Below are positions 1 through 8,432 of a stretch of 62,350 bases of DNA, piece by piece. The DNA comes from Pseudoflavonifractor phocaeensis (GTDB lineage Bacteria; Bacillota; Clostridia; Oscillospirales; Oscillospiraceae): contig NZ_JADYUM010000017.1 in assembly GCF_021531815.1 (NCBI RefSeq), positions 1-62,350 of the forward strand, written 5' to 3'. The notes beneath the pieces are model-generated. The model was not told the origin of the DNA, made no database searches, and saw only the letters and a list, made by a program, of their open reading frames with translations. The first letter of the stretch is position 1; the number at the start of each line of letters is the position of its first letter. Both the position numbers and the translations under genes were made by a program.

Positions 1-116
1 AGGCTCTGGTCCATGGAGGCGTGGACCCCGACCGCATCGTGAAGGAGGTCCCCTATCTTGGGGTGCTGCTGAAGAAGAACGAGGACATGGACGCCCTGCG
101 GCGCAACTGGAGATAA
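1..116 (+). CDS. C-terminal fragment of an AAA+ (MoxR-type) ATPase
   Basis: The window opens inside a reading frame (first full codon at base 3) that ends in TAA at 114-116 and gives 37 C-terminal residues ending in Arg-Asn-Trp-Arg. The fragment carries no diagnostic motif. It is called a MoxR-type ATPase only because the next gene, three bases downstream, encodes a CoxE-like VWA protein, and MoxR ATPase plus VWA protein is a common gene pair. In such pairs the ATPase is thought to act as a chaperone-like remodeller with the VWA protein as adaptor. The rest of the gene lies outside the window, so this is an inference from context. Confidence 0.5.
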   Translation, partial: ALVHGGVDPDRIVKEVPYLGVLLKKNEDMDALRRNWR

Positions 117-119
117 AAT

Positions 120-1316
120 ATGTTCGAGGATTTTCTCTACCTTTTGCGGAGAAATGGCCTTAAAATTTCCCTGACGGAGTGGATGAGTCTGATGGAGGCC
201 CTGGACAAGGGCCTCCACAACTCCAGCTTCACCGGGTTCTATCACCTGTGCCGCTGTCTGCTGGTGAAAAGCGAGGCGGACTTTGACCGCTTTGACCGGG
301 CCTTTCTGGAATATTTTAAGGACGTACCCTTCCAGCAGGAGGTGTCCCAGGAGCTGCTGGACTGGCTCAACCGCCCCGACGTACTGAACGACTACGCCAA
401 CTGGGACGAGGAGCAGGCCCTGAAAAACATGGGCCTGTCCGAGGACGAGATCGAAAAGATGCTCCGGGAGCGGATGGAGGAGCAGGACTCGGAACACAAC
501 GGCGGCAAATACTGGGTGGGCACCCACGGCATGTCCACCTTCGGCAACGCTGGCCTGTCCCCCAAGGGCATCCGGGTGGGGGGCCAGTCCATGTACAAGC
601 GGGCCTTCCGGGTGGCGGGGGAGCGGAAATTCCGGGATTTCCGCCGAGACAATACCCTGGACACCCGGCAGTTCCAGGTGGCCCTGCGGAAGCTGCGGCA
701 GTTCTCCGGCCTGGTGGACCTGCCCCCCACGGAGTTCGACGTGGACAACACCATCCAGGACACGGCGGAAAACGGCGGACTTTTAAAGGTCCGCTACAAG
801 CGCCCCCGGGAGAACACGGTGAAGGTGCTGCTGCTCATGGACTCGGGCGGCTCCATGGACTACTACTCCCAGCTGTGCTCCGCCCTGTTCCAGGCGGTGA
901 GCAAATCAGGCCACTTCAAGGACCTGCGGGTGTACTACTTCCACAACTGCGTCTACGCCCGGCTGTACAACGACCCCACCCTCATGAGCCGGAACAGCGT
1001 CACCACCGACTGGGTGCTGTCCAACATCGCCACCGACTGGAAGGTGATCTTCGTGGGGGACGCCCAGATGGCCCCCTATGAGCTGATGGGGGGCTACTAC
1101 GGCCGCAGCAACCCCGACGGTCCCCAGTGCGGCCTGGACTGGCTGCGCATGTTCCGCAGCCGGTACCAGAACGTCATCTGGCTCAACCCCAGCCGCCGCC
1201 CCCAGTGGGGGGCCTACTGGTCCGACACCTACGACACCATCGCCCGGGAGTTCCCTATGTTCCCCCTCACCGTGGACGGCCTAGAGGAGGGCATGAAAAA
1301 GCTGCTGGCAAGGTGA
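120..1316 (+). CDS. VWA domain-containing protein (CoxE-like)
   Basis: This is a 398-residue cytoplasmic protein without a signal peptide or membrane segments. The C-terminal half (about residues 235-395) looks like a von Willebrand A domain: a hydrophobic strand runs into Asp-Ser-Gly-Gly-Ser-Met, a MIDAS-like metal site that differs from the usual DxSxS at its third position. The N-terminal half is helical and acidic, as in CoxE/YehP-type proteins. The start ATG follows GGAG and lies three bases after the stop of the preceding frame, so the two are probably one transcript. The likely role is partner of the upstream AAA+ ATPase in maturation or remodelling of an unknown target. Family call is firm, function is not. 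Confidence 0.85.
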   Translation: MFEDFLYLLRRNGLKISLTEWMSLMEALDKGLHNSSFTGFYHLCRCLLVKSEADFDRFDRAFLEYFKDVPFQQEVSQELLDWLNRPDVLNDYANWDEEQALKNMGLSEDEIEKMLRERMEEQDSEHNGGKYWVGTHGMSTFGNAGLSPKGIRVGGQSMYKRAFRVAGERKFRDFRRDNTLDTRQFQVALRKLRQFSGLVDLPPTEFDVDNTIQDTAENGGLLKVRYKRPRENTVKVLLLMDSGGSMDYYSQLCSALFQAVSKSGHFKDLRVYYFHNCVYARLYNDPTLMSRNSVTTDWVLSNIATDWKVIFVGDAQMAPYELMGGYYGRSNPDGPQCGLDWLRMFRSRYQNVIWLNPSRRPQWGAYWSDTYDTIAREFPMFPLTVDGLEEGMKKLLAR

Positions 1317-1360
1317 CCCGCCGGTGCCCGCCGTTTTCTCCTTCCCGCAACCATATAAAA

Positions 1361-1392
1361 ACCGGATGGCCGACATTCTTCGGTCATCCGGT
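1361..1392. terminator. Bidirectional terminator between VWA gene and small minus gene
   Basis: A 13-base stem (1361-1373 with 1380-1392, one G-T pair) closes a 6-base loop. An A run lies to the left and a T-rich stretch to the right. It serves the two convergent genes. Confidence 0.75.
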
Positions 1393-1393
1393 C

Positions 1394-1585
1394 TTACTCT
1401 TTTTCCCCTTTTCCGCCGGGGATGAGTTCATAGATTCGCTCTGCCTTGGGAGGCTCCCCACCCGCCGCCTTCCATCCAGCGGCGAAGGCCAGCCGAACCA
1501 TGGAAAACAGGTAATTTTCCGCCTCGTCGTACTCATGACGGTCTAGAAAACTGGCGAAGGCGTCCTCAAACTCATTGGAGTACAT
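1394..1585 (-). CDS. Small hypothetical acidic protein, 63 aa
   Basis: The reading frame could open further upstream, but the ATG at 1585 has AAGGAG seven bases before it, so the 63-residue form is preferred. The protein starts Met-Tyr-Ser-Asn-Glu-Phe, is rich in Glu/Asp and aromatic residues, and has an amphipathic helix around residues 20-40 (Tyr-Leu-Phe-Ser-Met-Val-Arg-Leu-Ala-Phe). There is no signal peptide or membrane segment and I recognise no family. It is divergent from the small ribbon-helix-helix gene at 1678, with about 90 bases between them, which raises the possibility of shared control. It shares a terminator with the VWA gene. Confidence 0.6.
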   Translation of the reverse strand: MYSNEFEDAFASFLDRHEYDEAENYLFSMVRLAFAAGWKAAGGEPPKAERIYELIPGGKGEKE

Positions 1586-1677
1586 ACCATCACTCCTTAA
1601 AGCGATTATAGGCGATAAGGTCGGATTCGTCAATATTCAATCCTACTAAATGGTATAGTTGGGTTGGGTGAGATCAA

Positions 1678-1836
1678 ATGAAGATGAAACCACTGAAAAC
1701 CAAAATCAGCATTACATTGGACGACCCTGTTTTAGACCAGATCAAAGAATTGGCCGACCTGGAGGACCGCTCCCTGTCCAGCTATATCAATCTGGTCTTG
1801 AAAGCCCACTTGGAGACTCTAGACCGGGAAAAATAG
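1678..1836 (+). CDS. Small ribbon-helix-helix (CopG/Arc-type) protein, 52 aa
   Basis: This short frame encodes a 52-residue protein with a basic N-terminus, a beta-strand-like Thr-Lys-Ile-Ser-Ile-Thr-Leu segment (residues 8-14), a helix around 15-30, and Ser-Leu-Ser-Ser-Tyr-Ile-Asn-Leu-Val-Leu at 32-41. That is the strand-helix-helix layout of ribbon-helix-helix DNA-binding proteins, in which the strand contacts the major groove as a dimer. GGTGAG precedes the ATG by five bases. It may act as a repressor of itself or of the divergent gene at 1585. No toxin partner is recognisable, so an antitoxin role is only a possibility. Confidence 0.65.
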   Translation: MKMKPLKTKISITLDDPVLDQIKELADLEDRSLSSYINLVLKAHLETLDREK

Positions 1837-1868
1837 GGCAAAACCACTCTAAAAACTCGGTTTTCCCC

Positions 1869-1897
1869 TTGACAACCCCGGTTTTCTGTACTAAAAT
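1869..1897 (+). promoter_or_regulatory. Sigma-A promoter of glyS
   Basis: TTGACA at 1869-1874 and TAAAAT at 1892-1897 are separated by 17 bases. This is a near-consensus vegetative promoter placed just before the T-box leader. Confidence 0.85.
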
Positions 1898-1903
1898 GGC
1901 CCA

Positions 1904-2136
1904 TAACAGCGTTGACAGAGAACAGTACCCCATGTCCGGGCGGCAGAGAGAGGGCGGTTGGTGCAAGCCCTACGACGGCATGGTGGGAAAGGCCCTCTGG
2001 AGCGCGGGCAGGAAATGGCCCGCCGGTCCCCGCCGTTACCGGGAAAGAGTGCGCATCAGCCAGATGCGAATTCAGGTGGAACCACGGACATTTTATGTTC
2101 GCCCTGAGCCGACACAGCCGGCTCAGGGCGTTTTTG
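1904..2136 (+). promoter_or_regulatory. T-box leader of glyS
   Basis: The leader has the hallmarks of a T-box. An AGTA motif lies near the 5' end, followed by a distal-loop region of the type seen in glycine T-boxes (GGTTGGTGCAA). GGC at 1991-1993, directly before CCTCTGGAG, is the likely Gly specifier. The 14-base T-box sequence at 2073-2086 (CAGGTGGAACCACG) pairs with uncharged tRNA ends. It is followed by an intrinsic terminator (stem 2100-2110 with 2120-2130, then a T run). Uncharged tRNA-Gly would favour the antiterminator and raise glyS expression. The specifier was assigned by eye. Confidence 0.9.
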
Positions 2137-2269
2137 TTTATAGCGTCTGAGGCCGTGAGCAGGGGAGATAACGCCGGAGGCGGAGAAGTTATCGACCCGG
2201 TCGCGAACGTGCCGAGGCGTGAATGAGTGTCTCTGAGCCAAAACTCAATTTGAAAAGGAGACAACCGAC

Positions 2270-3691
2270 ATGAAAAACACCGAAAAGACCATGGAAAAAA
2301 TCGTGACCCTGTGCAAGGGCCGCGGCTTCATCTTCTCCGGCTCCGAGATCTACGGCGGCCTGGCCAACACCTGGGACTACGGCCCTCTGGGTGTGGAGCT
2401 GAAGAACAACGTGAAGAAGGCCTGGTGGAAGAAGTTCGTCCAGGAGAACCCCTATAACGTGGGTCTGGACGCCGCCATCCTGATGAATCCCCAGGTCTGG
2501 GTAGCCTCCGGCCACGTGGGCGGCTTCTCCGACCCCCTGATGGACTGCAAGGAGTGCAAGGAGCGCTTCCGCGCCGACAAGGTCATCGAGGACTGGTGCC
2601 AGGAGAACAAGTTTGACCTGGGCCACAGCGTGGACGCCATGAGCCAGGCCCAGATGAAGGAGTTCATCGAGGAGCACGAGATCTGCTGCCCCACCTGCGG
2701 CAAGCACAACTGGACCGACATCCGCCAGTTCAATCTGATGTTCAAGACCTTCCAGGGGGTCACTGAGGACGCCAAGAACACCGTCTACCTGCGGCCCGAG
2801 ACCGCCCAGGGCATCTTCGTCAACTTCCAGAACGTCCAGCGCACCACCCGGAGAAAGCTGCCCTTCGGCGTATGCCAGGTGGGCAAGTCCTTCCGGAACG
2901 AGATCACCCCGGGCAACTTCACCTTCCGTACCCGCGAGTTCGAGCAGATGGAGCTGGAGTTCTTCTGCAAGCCCGGCACCGAGCTGGAGTGGTTCGCCTA
3001 CTGGAAGCAGTTCTGCCACCAGTGGCTGCTGAACCTGGGCATGAAGGACGAGAATTTACGCCTGCGCGACCATGAACCGGAAGAACTCTCTCATTACTCC
3101 AACGCCACCACCGACTTCGAGTTTGTCTTCCCCTTCGGCTGGGGCGAGCTGTGGGGCGTGGCCTCCCGCACCAACTTCGACCTGACCGCCCACCAGAAGA
3201 CCTCCGGCAAGGACATGTCCTACTTCGACCAGGAGGCCAACGAGCACTATATCCCCTACGTCATCGAGCCCTCCCTGGGCGCCGACCGCGTCACCCTGGC
3301 CTTCCTGGTGGATGCCTATGACGAGGAGGTGGTGGACGCCGAGAAGAACGACGTGCGCACCGTCCTGCGCCTGCACCCCGCCCTGGCTCCCTTCAAGTGC
3401 GCCGTGCTGCCCCTGTCCAAGAAGCTGGGCGACAAGGCCCGGGAGATCCAGACCGAGCTGTCCAAGTATTTCATGGTGGACTACGACGACGCCGGCTCCA
3501 TCGGCAAGCGCTACCGCCGCCAGGACGAGATCGGCACCCCCTACTGCATCACCGTGGACTTTGAGACCGTGGGCGACGACAAGACCCCCGCGGACAACGC
3601 CGTCACCATCCGGGATCGGGACACCATGGAGCAGGTCCGCGTACCTATCTCCGAGCTGAAGGCCTGGCTGGAGGAGAAGCTGGCTTACTAA
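2270..3691 (+). CDS. glyS: Glycine--tRNA ligase (single-chain, dimeric type)
   Basis: This 473-residue enzyme charges tRNA-Gly with glycine using ATP. It is the eukaryote/archaea-like single-chain class II form, not the bacterial alpha2beta2 GlyQ/GlyS. Class II motif 2 is visible around residue 200 (Gly-Lys-Ser-Phe-Arg-Asn-Glu-Ile) and motif 3 around 330-345 (Gly-Ala-Asp-Arg). An anticodon-binding domain covers about the last 100 residues. Cys pairs at about 84-87 and 143-146 (CKEC, CPTC) suggest a zinc site in an insertion. AAAAGGAG precedes the ATG. It is a single gene under the T-box at 1904-2136, and a strong terminator follows. Confidence 0.97.
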   Translation: MKNTEKTMEKIVTLCKGRGFIFSGSEIYGGLANTWDYGPLGVELKNNVKKAWWKKFVQENPYNVGLDAAILMNPQVWVASGHVGGFSDPLMDCKECKERFRADKVIEDWCQENKFDLGHSVDAMSQAQMKEFIEEHEICCPTCGKHNWTDIRQFNLMFKTFQGVTEDAKNTVYLRPETAQGIFVNFQNVQRTTRRKLPFGVCQVGKSFRNEITPGNFTFRTREFEQMELEFFCKPGTELEWFAYWKQFCHQWLLNLGMKDENLRLRDHEPEELSHYSNATTDFEFVFPFGWGELWGVASRTNFDLTAHQKTSGKDMSYFDQEANEHYIPYVIEPSLGADRVTLAFLVDAYDEEVVDAEKNDVRTVLRLHPALAPFKCAVLPLSKKLGDKAREIQTELSKYFMVDYDDAGSIGKRYRRQDEIGTPYCITVDFETVGDDKTPADNAVTIRDRDTMEQVRVPISELKAWLEEKLAY

Positions 3692-3708
3692 GCCCTTTTC
3701 CACATTTT

Positions 3709-3745
3709 ACCGGGACGTGTTGCTTCACGTCCCGGTTTCTTCATT
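3709..3745 (+). terminator. Terminator of glyS
   Basis: An 11-base perfect stem (3709-3719 with 3726-3736) with a 6-base loop is followed by a T-rich tail. Confidence 0.85.
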
Positions 3746-3881
3746 TTTCGAGGCGGTTTCCGAGCCCCCCCCCTGAACGGGTGGAGGTTGATCACGCCCT
3801 GGACGCCGCTCCAGTAGGGCCCGATGCCCCCATCGGGCCGCGTCGCCTCTTGCTTCCTTTCGGCCTGCTCCAAACTTCCTC

Positions 3882-3930
3882 TTGACAGCGGTGTCCTACA
3901 AGTGTAAGATGTGATTATACTACATCTGTA
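3882..3930 (+). promoter_or_regulatory. Promoter with double BlaI-type operator
   Basis: TTGACA (3882-3887) and TAAGAT (3905-3910) are 17 bases apart. Two TACA-N2-TGTA sites, at 3897-3906 and 3921-3930, form a larger inverted repeat (TCCTACAAGTGTA facing TACATCTGTAGGA). TACA/TGTA dyads are the known BlaI/MecI recognition pattern. The first site covers part of the spacer and the -10, so bound repressor would block RNA polymerase. This predicts autoregulation of the three-gene operon. Confidence 0.85.
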
Positions 3931-3947
3931 GGACAGGAGGTTTTTCC

Positions 3948-4307
3948 ATGAAGCTGACGGAAGCGGAGTGGGCGGTACTGGATGTGCTCTGGACGGGGGA
4001 GCGGTTTTCCCTGGGGGAGCTCACCGGCGCCCTGAAGCCCATCAAGGGCTGGAACAAAAACACGGTGTACACCTACCTCACCCGGATGGAGGGGAAGGGA
4101 TTGGTGTCCATCGACCGCAGCCACCCCAAGCCCTACGGGGCGGCGGTGAGCCGGGAGCAGTGCGCCCGGACGGAGCGTGAGGAGCTGCTGTCCAAGGTCT
4201 ACGGCGGGGCGGCGGGGGACCTGATCGCCGCCTTTTTGAAGGACTCCTCCCTGTCCCGCCAGGAGGCGGAGCGGTTACGGCAGATGCTGGACGACATGGA
4301 GGTGTGA
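3948..4307 (+). CDS. BlaI/MecI/CopY family transcriptional repressor
   Basis: This 119-residue winged-helix repressor carries the family pattern: Leu-Thr-Glu-Ala-Glu-Trp-Ala-Val-Leu-Asp at the N-terminus, a recognition-helix region with Trp-Asn-Lys-Asn-Thr-Val-Tyr-Thr-Tyr-Leu (about 45-54), and a wing with Gly-Lys-Gly-Leu-Val. The C-terminal helices should form the dimer interface that is cleaved when the partner protease is activated. Length is typical for the family. Matching operators overlap its own promoter. GGAGG precedes the ATG. The next gene overlaps or abuts it, so repressor and protease are coupled. Confidence 0.93.
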   Translation: MKLTEAEWAVLDVLWTGERFSLGELTGALKPIKGWNKNTVYTYLTRMEGKGLVSIDRSHPKPYGAAVSREQCARTEREELLSKVYGGAAGDLIAAFLKDSSLSRQEAERLRQMLDDMEV

Positions 4308-4309
4308 CC

Positions 4310-6316
4310 GTGAGCAATATCTGGGGATTTCTGCTCCAAACGCTGTCTGTGTCCCTGACGGCGGCCCTGCTGCTGGCGGTGAAGTGGCTGCTGGCGGATA
4401 AATTATCCCCCCGGTGGCAGTACGGGGTGTGGTCTGTTCTGACCCTTCGGGCCCTGATCCCGGCGGGGACGGCCCGGAGTCTGCTTCCCGCCCTGCCCCT
4501 GTGGCTGGAGACCGGGAAGGGCATGGCGGAGGGGCGGCTCTCCTCCGCCTATTCCGCCGTCTACCGGCCCATCCACCTGGACCACGTGTTTCCCGTTCTC
4601 TCCGGACCCCCCGTCAGCCTCACCGACTGGCTGCTGGTGGTTTACGCCGCCGGGGTGGTCCTGTTTCTGGCCTGGTACCTGTTTTCCTACCTCCGGCTGC
4701 GGCGGCTGCTGGCCCGGGGTACCCCCGCCGGGGCGGAATTGGAGGCTCAGCTGGCCCGGGTGGGGGAGCGGTACGGCCTGCGGCCCTGCCGGGCGGTCCG
4801 GGTCCGGGGTCTGCCCTCCGCCTTTGTGTGCGGGGTGCTCCGCCCGGTGCTGGCGGTCCCCGAGGGGGAGGCGGTGGATGACAAGGTCCTCCTCCACGAG
4901 CTGCTCCATCTGAAACACCGCGACGCCCTCCAGAGCCTGGGCTGGGCCCTGCTCCGTTCCCTCCACTGGTGCAACCCCTTTCTGTGGTATGTCTTTGACC
5001 GGGTGGGCAACGACATGGAGTCCTTGTGCGACCAGCGGGTGCTGGAGCAGCTGGAGGGGGAGGAGCGGCGGGAGTACGGGAAAATTCTCCTCTCCATGGC
5101 CAACGACCGCTACCCCCGGGCCCCCGGCACCACCTCCCTCTCCAACGGCGGGAAGAACATCGCCCGGCGCATCACCGCCATCGTCCGGTTCAAGAAGTAC
5201 CCCCGGGGGATGGCTCTGGTGTCAGTGTGCGCGGCGCTGGTGCTGGCCAGCCCCGCCCTCTACGGGACGGCGGCGGCCTACGGCTTTTCCGATTTTTCCC
5301 CCGCCTGGGCCAAAGAGCTGGACAGAGCCATGGCCATGGCCCGGATCAACCGCTGCACCACCCTGGCCGGGGCATTGGACACCTACGCCAAGGGGCTGAT
5401 CGAGGCCAACGGCGTCTACATCGCCACCGCGTCCCCCCTGTCCAGGCATCAGCAGCTGGAGGCGGAGATGCGCCGCAGCGCGGAGGAGGAGGGCTGGGTG
5501 GCCTACCACCTGGACCGTGGCCCCTGGCTGGACGGCATTGAAAAAATGAAAGGCTACACCATTTGCGACATCACCCCGGCGGAGGACGGCAGGTTTCACG
5601 CCTGGCTGGAATTCCCCGTCAGCTATTTTCTGTCTGAAAGCGGAGAAGGCTTTGTCAAAAATGAGGGCGGAGAGACCCTGGGCGGCTCCGTCCTGGTCCC
5701 CGTCTCTGTCTGGGAAGAAGACGGCTGGGTGGTGGAGGAAGCGGGGGAGCGGGTGTGCTCCTACCGGAGCTACGGCCAGGTCCAATATTACGGCGACGCC
5801 ATCCCCTGGCTCCGGGAGCTGACCGCCCAGTCTCCCCACGGGACGGTCACCATCCAGAACCGGACGGTTTATACCATCGACAACCAGAACCAGGCCGACG
5901 GCTTCTTCGGCTGGACTTCCTTCAATTTGACCCCCATGGTGGACGCCCAGTGGCAAGAGGCGTGGATTTATCTTTCCTACCACTATATTCCGGGAGATTC
6001 CCTTTCCTCCCAGCCCCGGGAGTACGCCGGCATCATGGTGGCGGAGCTGGACGACCCGGACCAGGAGGTGGAGTTCCCGGCCATGCCTGTGGGCAGCCAG
6101 GGGGGCGCCAGCAGCGGACCCAACGGGGAGTTTGACTGGAACAGCGTCCCGGTGACCGGAGAGGACTGGGGCGGCGCGGTCTCCGGAGGGGGCGGCACCT
6201 ATGCGGACCAGTGGGGAGACGGCCCCGTCTCCCTTCCGCCGGCTTACCGGGTGCGGCTGTACTGGGACGGAAACATGGTGGAGGAACTGACCTTGACGGA
6301 GGAGGGCGCCCTATGA
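4310..6316 (+). CDS. M56 family membrane metalloprotease (BlaR1-like sensor)
   Basis: The product is 668 residues from the GTG at 4310, which lies six bases after GGAGGT; a GTG at 4304 is in frame but too close to that site. Several N-terminal membrane segments surround a cytoplasmic zinc-protease region with HELLH at about 196-200, the M56 catalytic motif. A further membrane segment around 300-318 leads to a roughly 350-residue outer region. In BlaR1/MecR1 that region is a penicillin-binding sensor; here I see no serine-active transpeptidase motifs, so the signal is probably not a beta-lactam bound in the usual way. On sensing, it should trigger cleavage of the upstream repressor. It sits in the BlaI operon. 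Confidence 0.88.
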   Translation: MSNIWGFLLQTLSVSLTAALLLAVKWLLADKLSPRWQYGVWSVLTLRALIPAGTARSLLPALPLWLETGKGMAEGRLSSAYSAVYRPIHLDHVFPVLSGPPVSLTDWLLVVYAAGVVLFLAWYLFSYLRLRRLLARGTPAGAELEAQLARVGERYGLRPCRAVRVRGLPSAFVCGVLRPVLAVPEGEAVDDKVLLHELLHLKHRDALQSLGWALLRSLHWCNPFLWYVFDRVGNDMESLCDQRVLEQLEGEERREYGKILLSMANDRYPRAPGTTSLSNGGKNIARRITAIVRFKKYPRGMALVSVCAALVLASPALYGTAAAYGFSDFSPAWAKELDRAMAMARINRCTTLAGALDTYAKGLIEANGVYIATASPLSRHQQLEAEMRRSAEEEGWVAYHLDRGPWLDGIEKMKGYTICDITPAEDGRFHAWLEFPVSYFLSESGEGFVKNEGGETLGGSVLVPVSVWEEDGWVVEEAGERVCSYRSYGQVQYYGDAIPWLRELTAQSPHGTVTIQNRTVYTIDNQNQADGFFGWTSFNLTPMVDAQWQEAWIYLSYHYIPGDSLSSQPREYAGIMVAELDDPDQEVEFPAMPVGSQGGASSGPNGEFDWNSVPVTGEDWGGAVSGGGGTYADQWGDGPVSLPPAYRVRLYWDGNMVEELTLTEEGAL

Positions 6317-6882
6317 ACGAGGAGAACAAGCTGGACCTGTGCATGGCGGTGAAGCAGATCGCCTGGGGGTATGTCCTCCTTCACTTCAATATCAACCTGG
6401 GGACCTTCAACATGCTCCCCAACTGGCTGGGGTACCTGCTGATGGTGGAGGCCCTGTCCGCCCTCAGCCAGGAGGAGCCCTCCGCCGCCCTCCTGCGGCC
6501 CCTGGGCCAACTGCTGGCAGGGTGGGAGGGGCTGTGCTGGGTCATGGCCGTTTTCAAGCAGGAGTTCTCTTTTCCCCTCCTGAACGCCGCCGCCGCCGCG
6601 GCCACCCTCTATTTCCACTTTCAGTTGCTCACCGACCTGGCTATCGCCGCCCGGAACCACCAGTGTCCCCAGGAGAAGCGCATTCTCCGCCTGCGGACGG
6701 CTCGGACCCTGCTGGTCACCCTGTTGGCCCTGCCCTTTCCCTGGGAGCGGCACCAGTTCCTCACCGTGGTCGTCGCCCTGGTCTACATGGCGGCGGCGGT
6801 CTGGATCTGCTCGGTGCTGTTCTCTCTGAACGGCTCTCTGCGGGAGGAGCAGACCGGGGGCCCGGCTTCAGACGCGCTGTGA
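6313..6882 (+). CDS. Small multi-pass membrane protein of the BlaI/M56 operon
   Basis: The start ATG at 6313 overlaps the protease stop (ATGA), so translation is coupled, and the in-frame upstream extension is rejected. The 189-residue product has about five hydrophobic segments (near 10-30, 35-48, 68-100, 130-145 and 150-172). I recognise no catalytic motif. Such small membrane proteins often follow BlaI/M56 pairs in Clostridia. It may be the regulated output or help the sensor. Real gene with high certainty, function unknown. Confidence 0.75.
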   Translation: MNEENKLDLCMAVKQIAWGYVLLHFNINLGTFNMLPNWLGYLLMVEALSALSQEEPSAALLRPLGQLLAGWEGLCWVMAVFKQEFSFPLLNAAAAAATLYFHFQLLTDLAIAARNHQCPQEKRILRLRTARTLLVTLLALPFPWERHQFLTVVVALVYMAAAVWICSVLFSLNGSLREEQTGGPASDAL

Positions 6883-6969
6883 CCTACCCTACCTATCGCT
6901 TCCGCTTTCTTGAGGGCCCCATGTGGCCGCCCAACGGACCCCACAAGACCTGTCCCTGCTGCATACAAA

Positions 6970-6999
6970 AAGGCCGCCCGGCTGGGCGGCCTTTTTTGA
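6970..6999. terminator. Bidirectional terminator
   Basis: A 10-base perfect stem (6970-6979 with 6984-6993) closes a 4-base loop, with an A run before and a T run after. It separates the plus operon from the minus cluster. Confidence 0.85.
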
Positions 7000-7012
7000 T
7001 GGAATAAAGAGT

Positions 7013-7390
7013 TTACTCCTCCACCTGGACCACAGGGGCCTCAGGGGCGTTCCGGCCGATGGAGTCGATGCCATTGAGGCAGCTGGCCTTTGCCTTGTAG
7101 CCCTCGCCGGTGGCGATGATCTCCCCGTTCTTGGCTTTCAGACGGAAGCGGAATTCGCCCGCCTTGTCCTTGTACACCTCATACTTGGGGTGGGTCAGCG
7201 TCTCAAAGCCCTCCTTGGTCTGGTCCTCCACATGGGCGGCGCAGTTCTTCCGGACGCTCTCCACGCCGTTCTTGCAGCTGTCCAGGCTGGAGTAGGTCTC
7301 GCTGGTGGCGATGACCTGTCCATTGGTGGCGATCAGGTTGAACCGGAACCCTCCGTTCTTGGTCTGCTTGATCTCGAATTTGCTTGCCAT
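7013..7390 (-). CDS. YegP-like protein with two DUF1508 repeats
   Basis: The product from ATG 7390 is 125 residues; AGAAGG lies upstream and the longer frame is rejected. It contains two similar modules, at about 3-50 and 69-118. Each has a Phe-Arg-Phe-x-Leu core followed by Asn-Gly-x-x-Ile-Ala-Thr and Cys-x-Asn-Gly-x-x-Ser, the pattern of the YegP/DUF1508 family. The family is small, cytoplasmic and of unknown molecular function. It is the last gene of the minus-strand cluster that begins at dnaA, but it is probably transcribed separately. Confidence 0.88.
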   Translation of the reverse strand: MASKFEIKQTKNGGFRFNLIATNGQVIATSETYSSLDSCKNGVESVRKNCAAHVEDQTKEGFETLTHPKYEVYKDKAGEFRFRLKAKNGEIIATGEGYKAKASCLNGIDSIGRNAPEAPVVQVEE

Positions 7391-7509
7391 GTCTGTTTGC
7401 CTTCTTTCTTTCTGTATATTTTCTGGCCCTCTGGCCCTGAAAACAACATGGATGAATGGGGCATCGCTGGATCGCAAATGGGGCCTCTGAATCGGATCAG
7501 GTGCTTCAG

Positions 7510-7947
7510 TCACTTGTACTTCTGACTCTCCGCTACAGCCAACTGGTCGCAGCGGTTATTGTAGGGGTTTTCCGCATGGCCCTTGACCCAGTGGAGGTGG
7601 ACGGTGTGGTAGTCGCACAGGTCCAGCAGCCTGCCCCACAGGTCGGGGTTCAGGGCGGGCTTCTTGTCCGACTTCACCCAGCCCCGGGCCCGCCAGCCCT
7701 TAGCCCAGCCCTTGCCCAGACCGTCGATGACATATTTGGAGTCGGACCACAGCTCCACCACACAGGGCTCCTTCAAGGCCTCCATGGCAGTGATGACGCC
7801 GGTGAGCTCCATGCGGTTGTTGGTGGTCTGCCGTTCGCCCCCGGACATCTCCTTCTTGTGAGGACCGTACATGAGGATGGCCCCCCATCCTCCGGGACCG
7901 GGATTGCCGGAACAGGCCCCGTCGGTGTATATGGTAACAGTTTTCAT
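7510..7947 (-). CDS. rnhA: Ribonuclease HI
   Basis: The 145-residue enzyme cuts the RNA strand of RNA-DNA hybrids. The fold starts with [16 protein letters not shown]. The acidic active site is complete: Asp9 in that motif, Glu at about 47 (Asn-Arg-Met-Glu-Leu), Asp at about 69 (Trp-Ser-Asp-Ser-Lys-Tyr-Val) and Asp at about 134 (Asn-Arg-Cys-Asp). A Trp-Val-Lys-Gly-His-Ala segment precedes the last Asp. There is no N-terminal hybrid-binding domain. GGAG precedes the ATG by seven bases. Confidence 0.97.
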   Translation of the reverse strand: MKTVTIYTDGACSGNPGPGGWGAILMYGPHKKEMSGGERQTTNNRMELTGVITAMEALKEPCVVELWSDSKYVIDGLGKGWAKGWRARGWVKSDKKPALNPDLWGRLLDLCDYHTVHLHWVKGHAENPYNNRCDQLAVAESQKYK

Positions 7948-7956
7948 TTGGTTCTC

Positions 7957-7993
7957 CGTCCCTGCCTTTCCCCCTGTGGGGGAAGGCTTTTCA
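7957..7993. repeat. Small CCTTYCCC/GGGGAAGG-type hairpin
   Basis: An imperfect stem of CCTTTCCCCC and GGGGGAAGG lies between the SHOCT gene and rnhA. Similar hairpins are at 18836-18862 and 33828-33845, suggesting a small interspersed palindrome. Confidence 0.5.
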
Positions 7994-8386
7994 AAGGTCC
8001 CTCAAAATCTCCTGGCGCTTCTGCTTATACTCCTGGTCGGTGAGCAGCCCGGCGCCTTTCAGGGTCTCCAGCTGCTCCAGCCGTTTCTGGGTGCTGAGGG
8101 CGGTGGAGGGGATATGGTCGTGGGCCTGGGCGGCGGGGGAGAAGGGAGCCTCCACCTGGGTAGGCCCGTCCTCCTCGATGTGGATCTCCGGACCGGCGTA
8201 CTTTTTGCCAAACGCCTGAAATCCGTTCATGACGGTGATGGCGATCGCGGCCAGAGTCCACAGGACGCCGAAAGCCCCAAAGATGGGGATGACCACAAAC
8301 AGGCCGATGAGAATGAAGATGCCGCCCCACACGATTCCGAAAACGCCCTGGGCCTTACCGGGCCGGTAGGTCACTCTTTTTTTCAT
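7991..8386 (-). CDS. Membrane protein with C-terminal SHOCT domain
   Basis: The product is 131 residues. Two hydrophobic segments (about 13-33 and 36-52) form a hairpin near the N-terminus. A linker follows, and the last 30 residues (Leu-Glu-Gln-Leu-Glu-Thr-Leu-Lys, then Gly-Leu-Leu-Thr-Asp-Gln-Glu-Tyr) match the SHOCT short C-terminal domain that often ends small membrane or oligomerising proteins. Function is unknown. AAAGGAG precedes the ATG. It follows gyrA by 46 bases and may be read with it. Confidence 0.78.
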   Translation of the reverse strand: MKKRVTYRPGKAQGVFGIVWGGIFILIGLFVVIPIFGAFGVLWTLAAIAITVMNGFQAFGKKYAGPEIHIEEDGPTQVEAPFSPAAQAHDHIPSTALSTQKRLEQLETLKGAGLLTDQEYKQKRQEILRDL

Positions 8387-8432
8387 AAATGCTCCTTTTT
8401 ACCGGGCGGCCCCGCGGGACCGCCCCCGGGGA

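Noticed and set aside
1659-2150. 163-codon plus frame before glyS
   Set aside because: It overlaps the small ribbon-helix-helix gene and the T-box leader in another frame; the RNA structure explains the sequence better.
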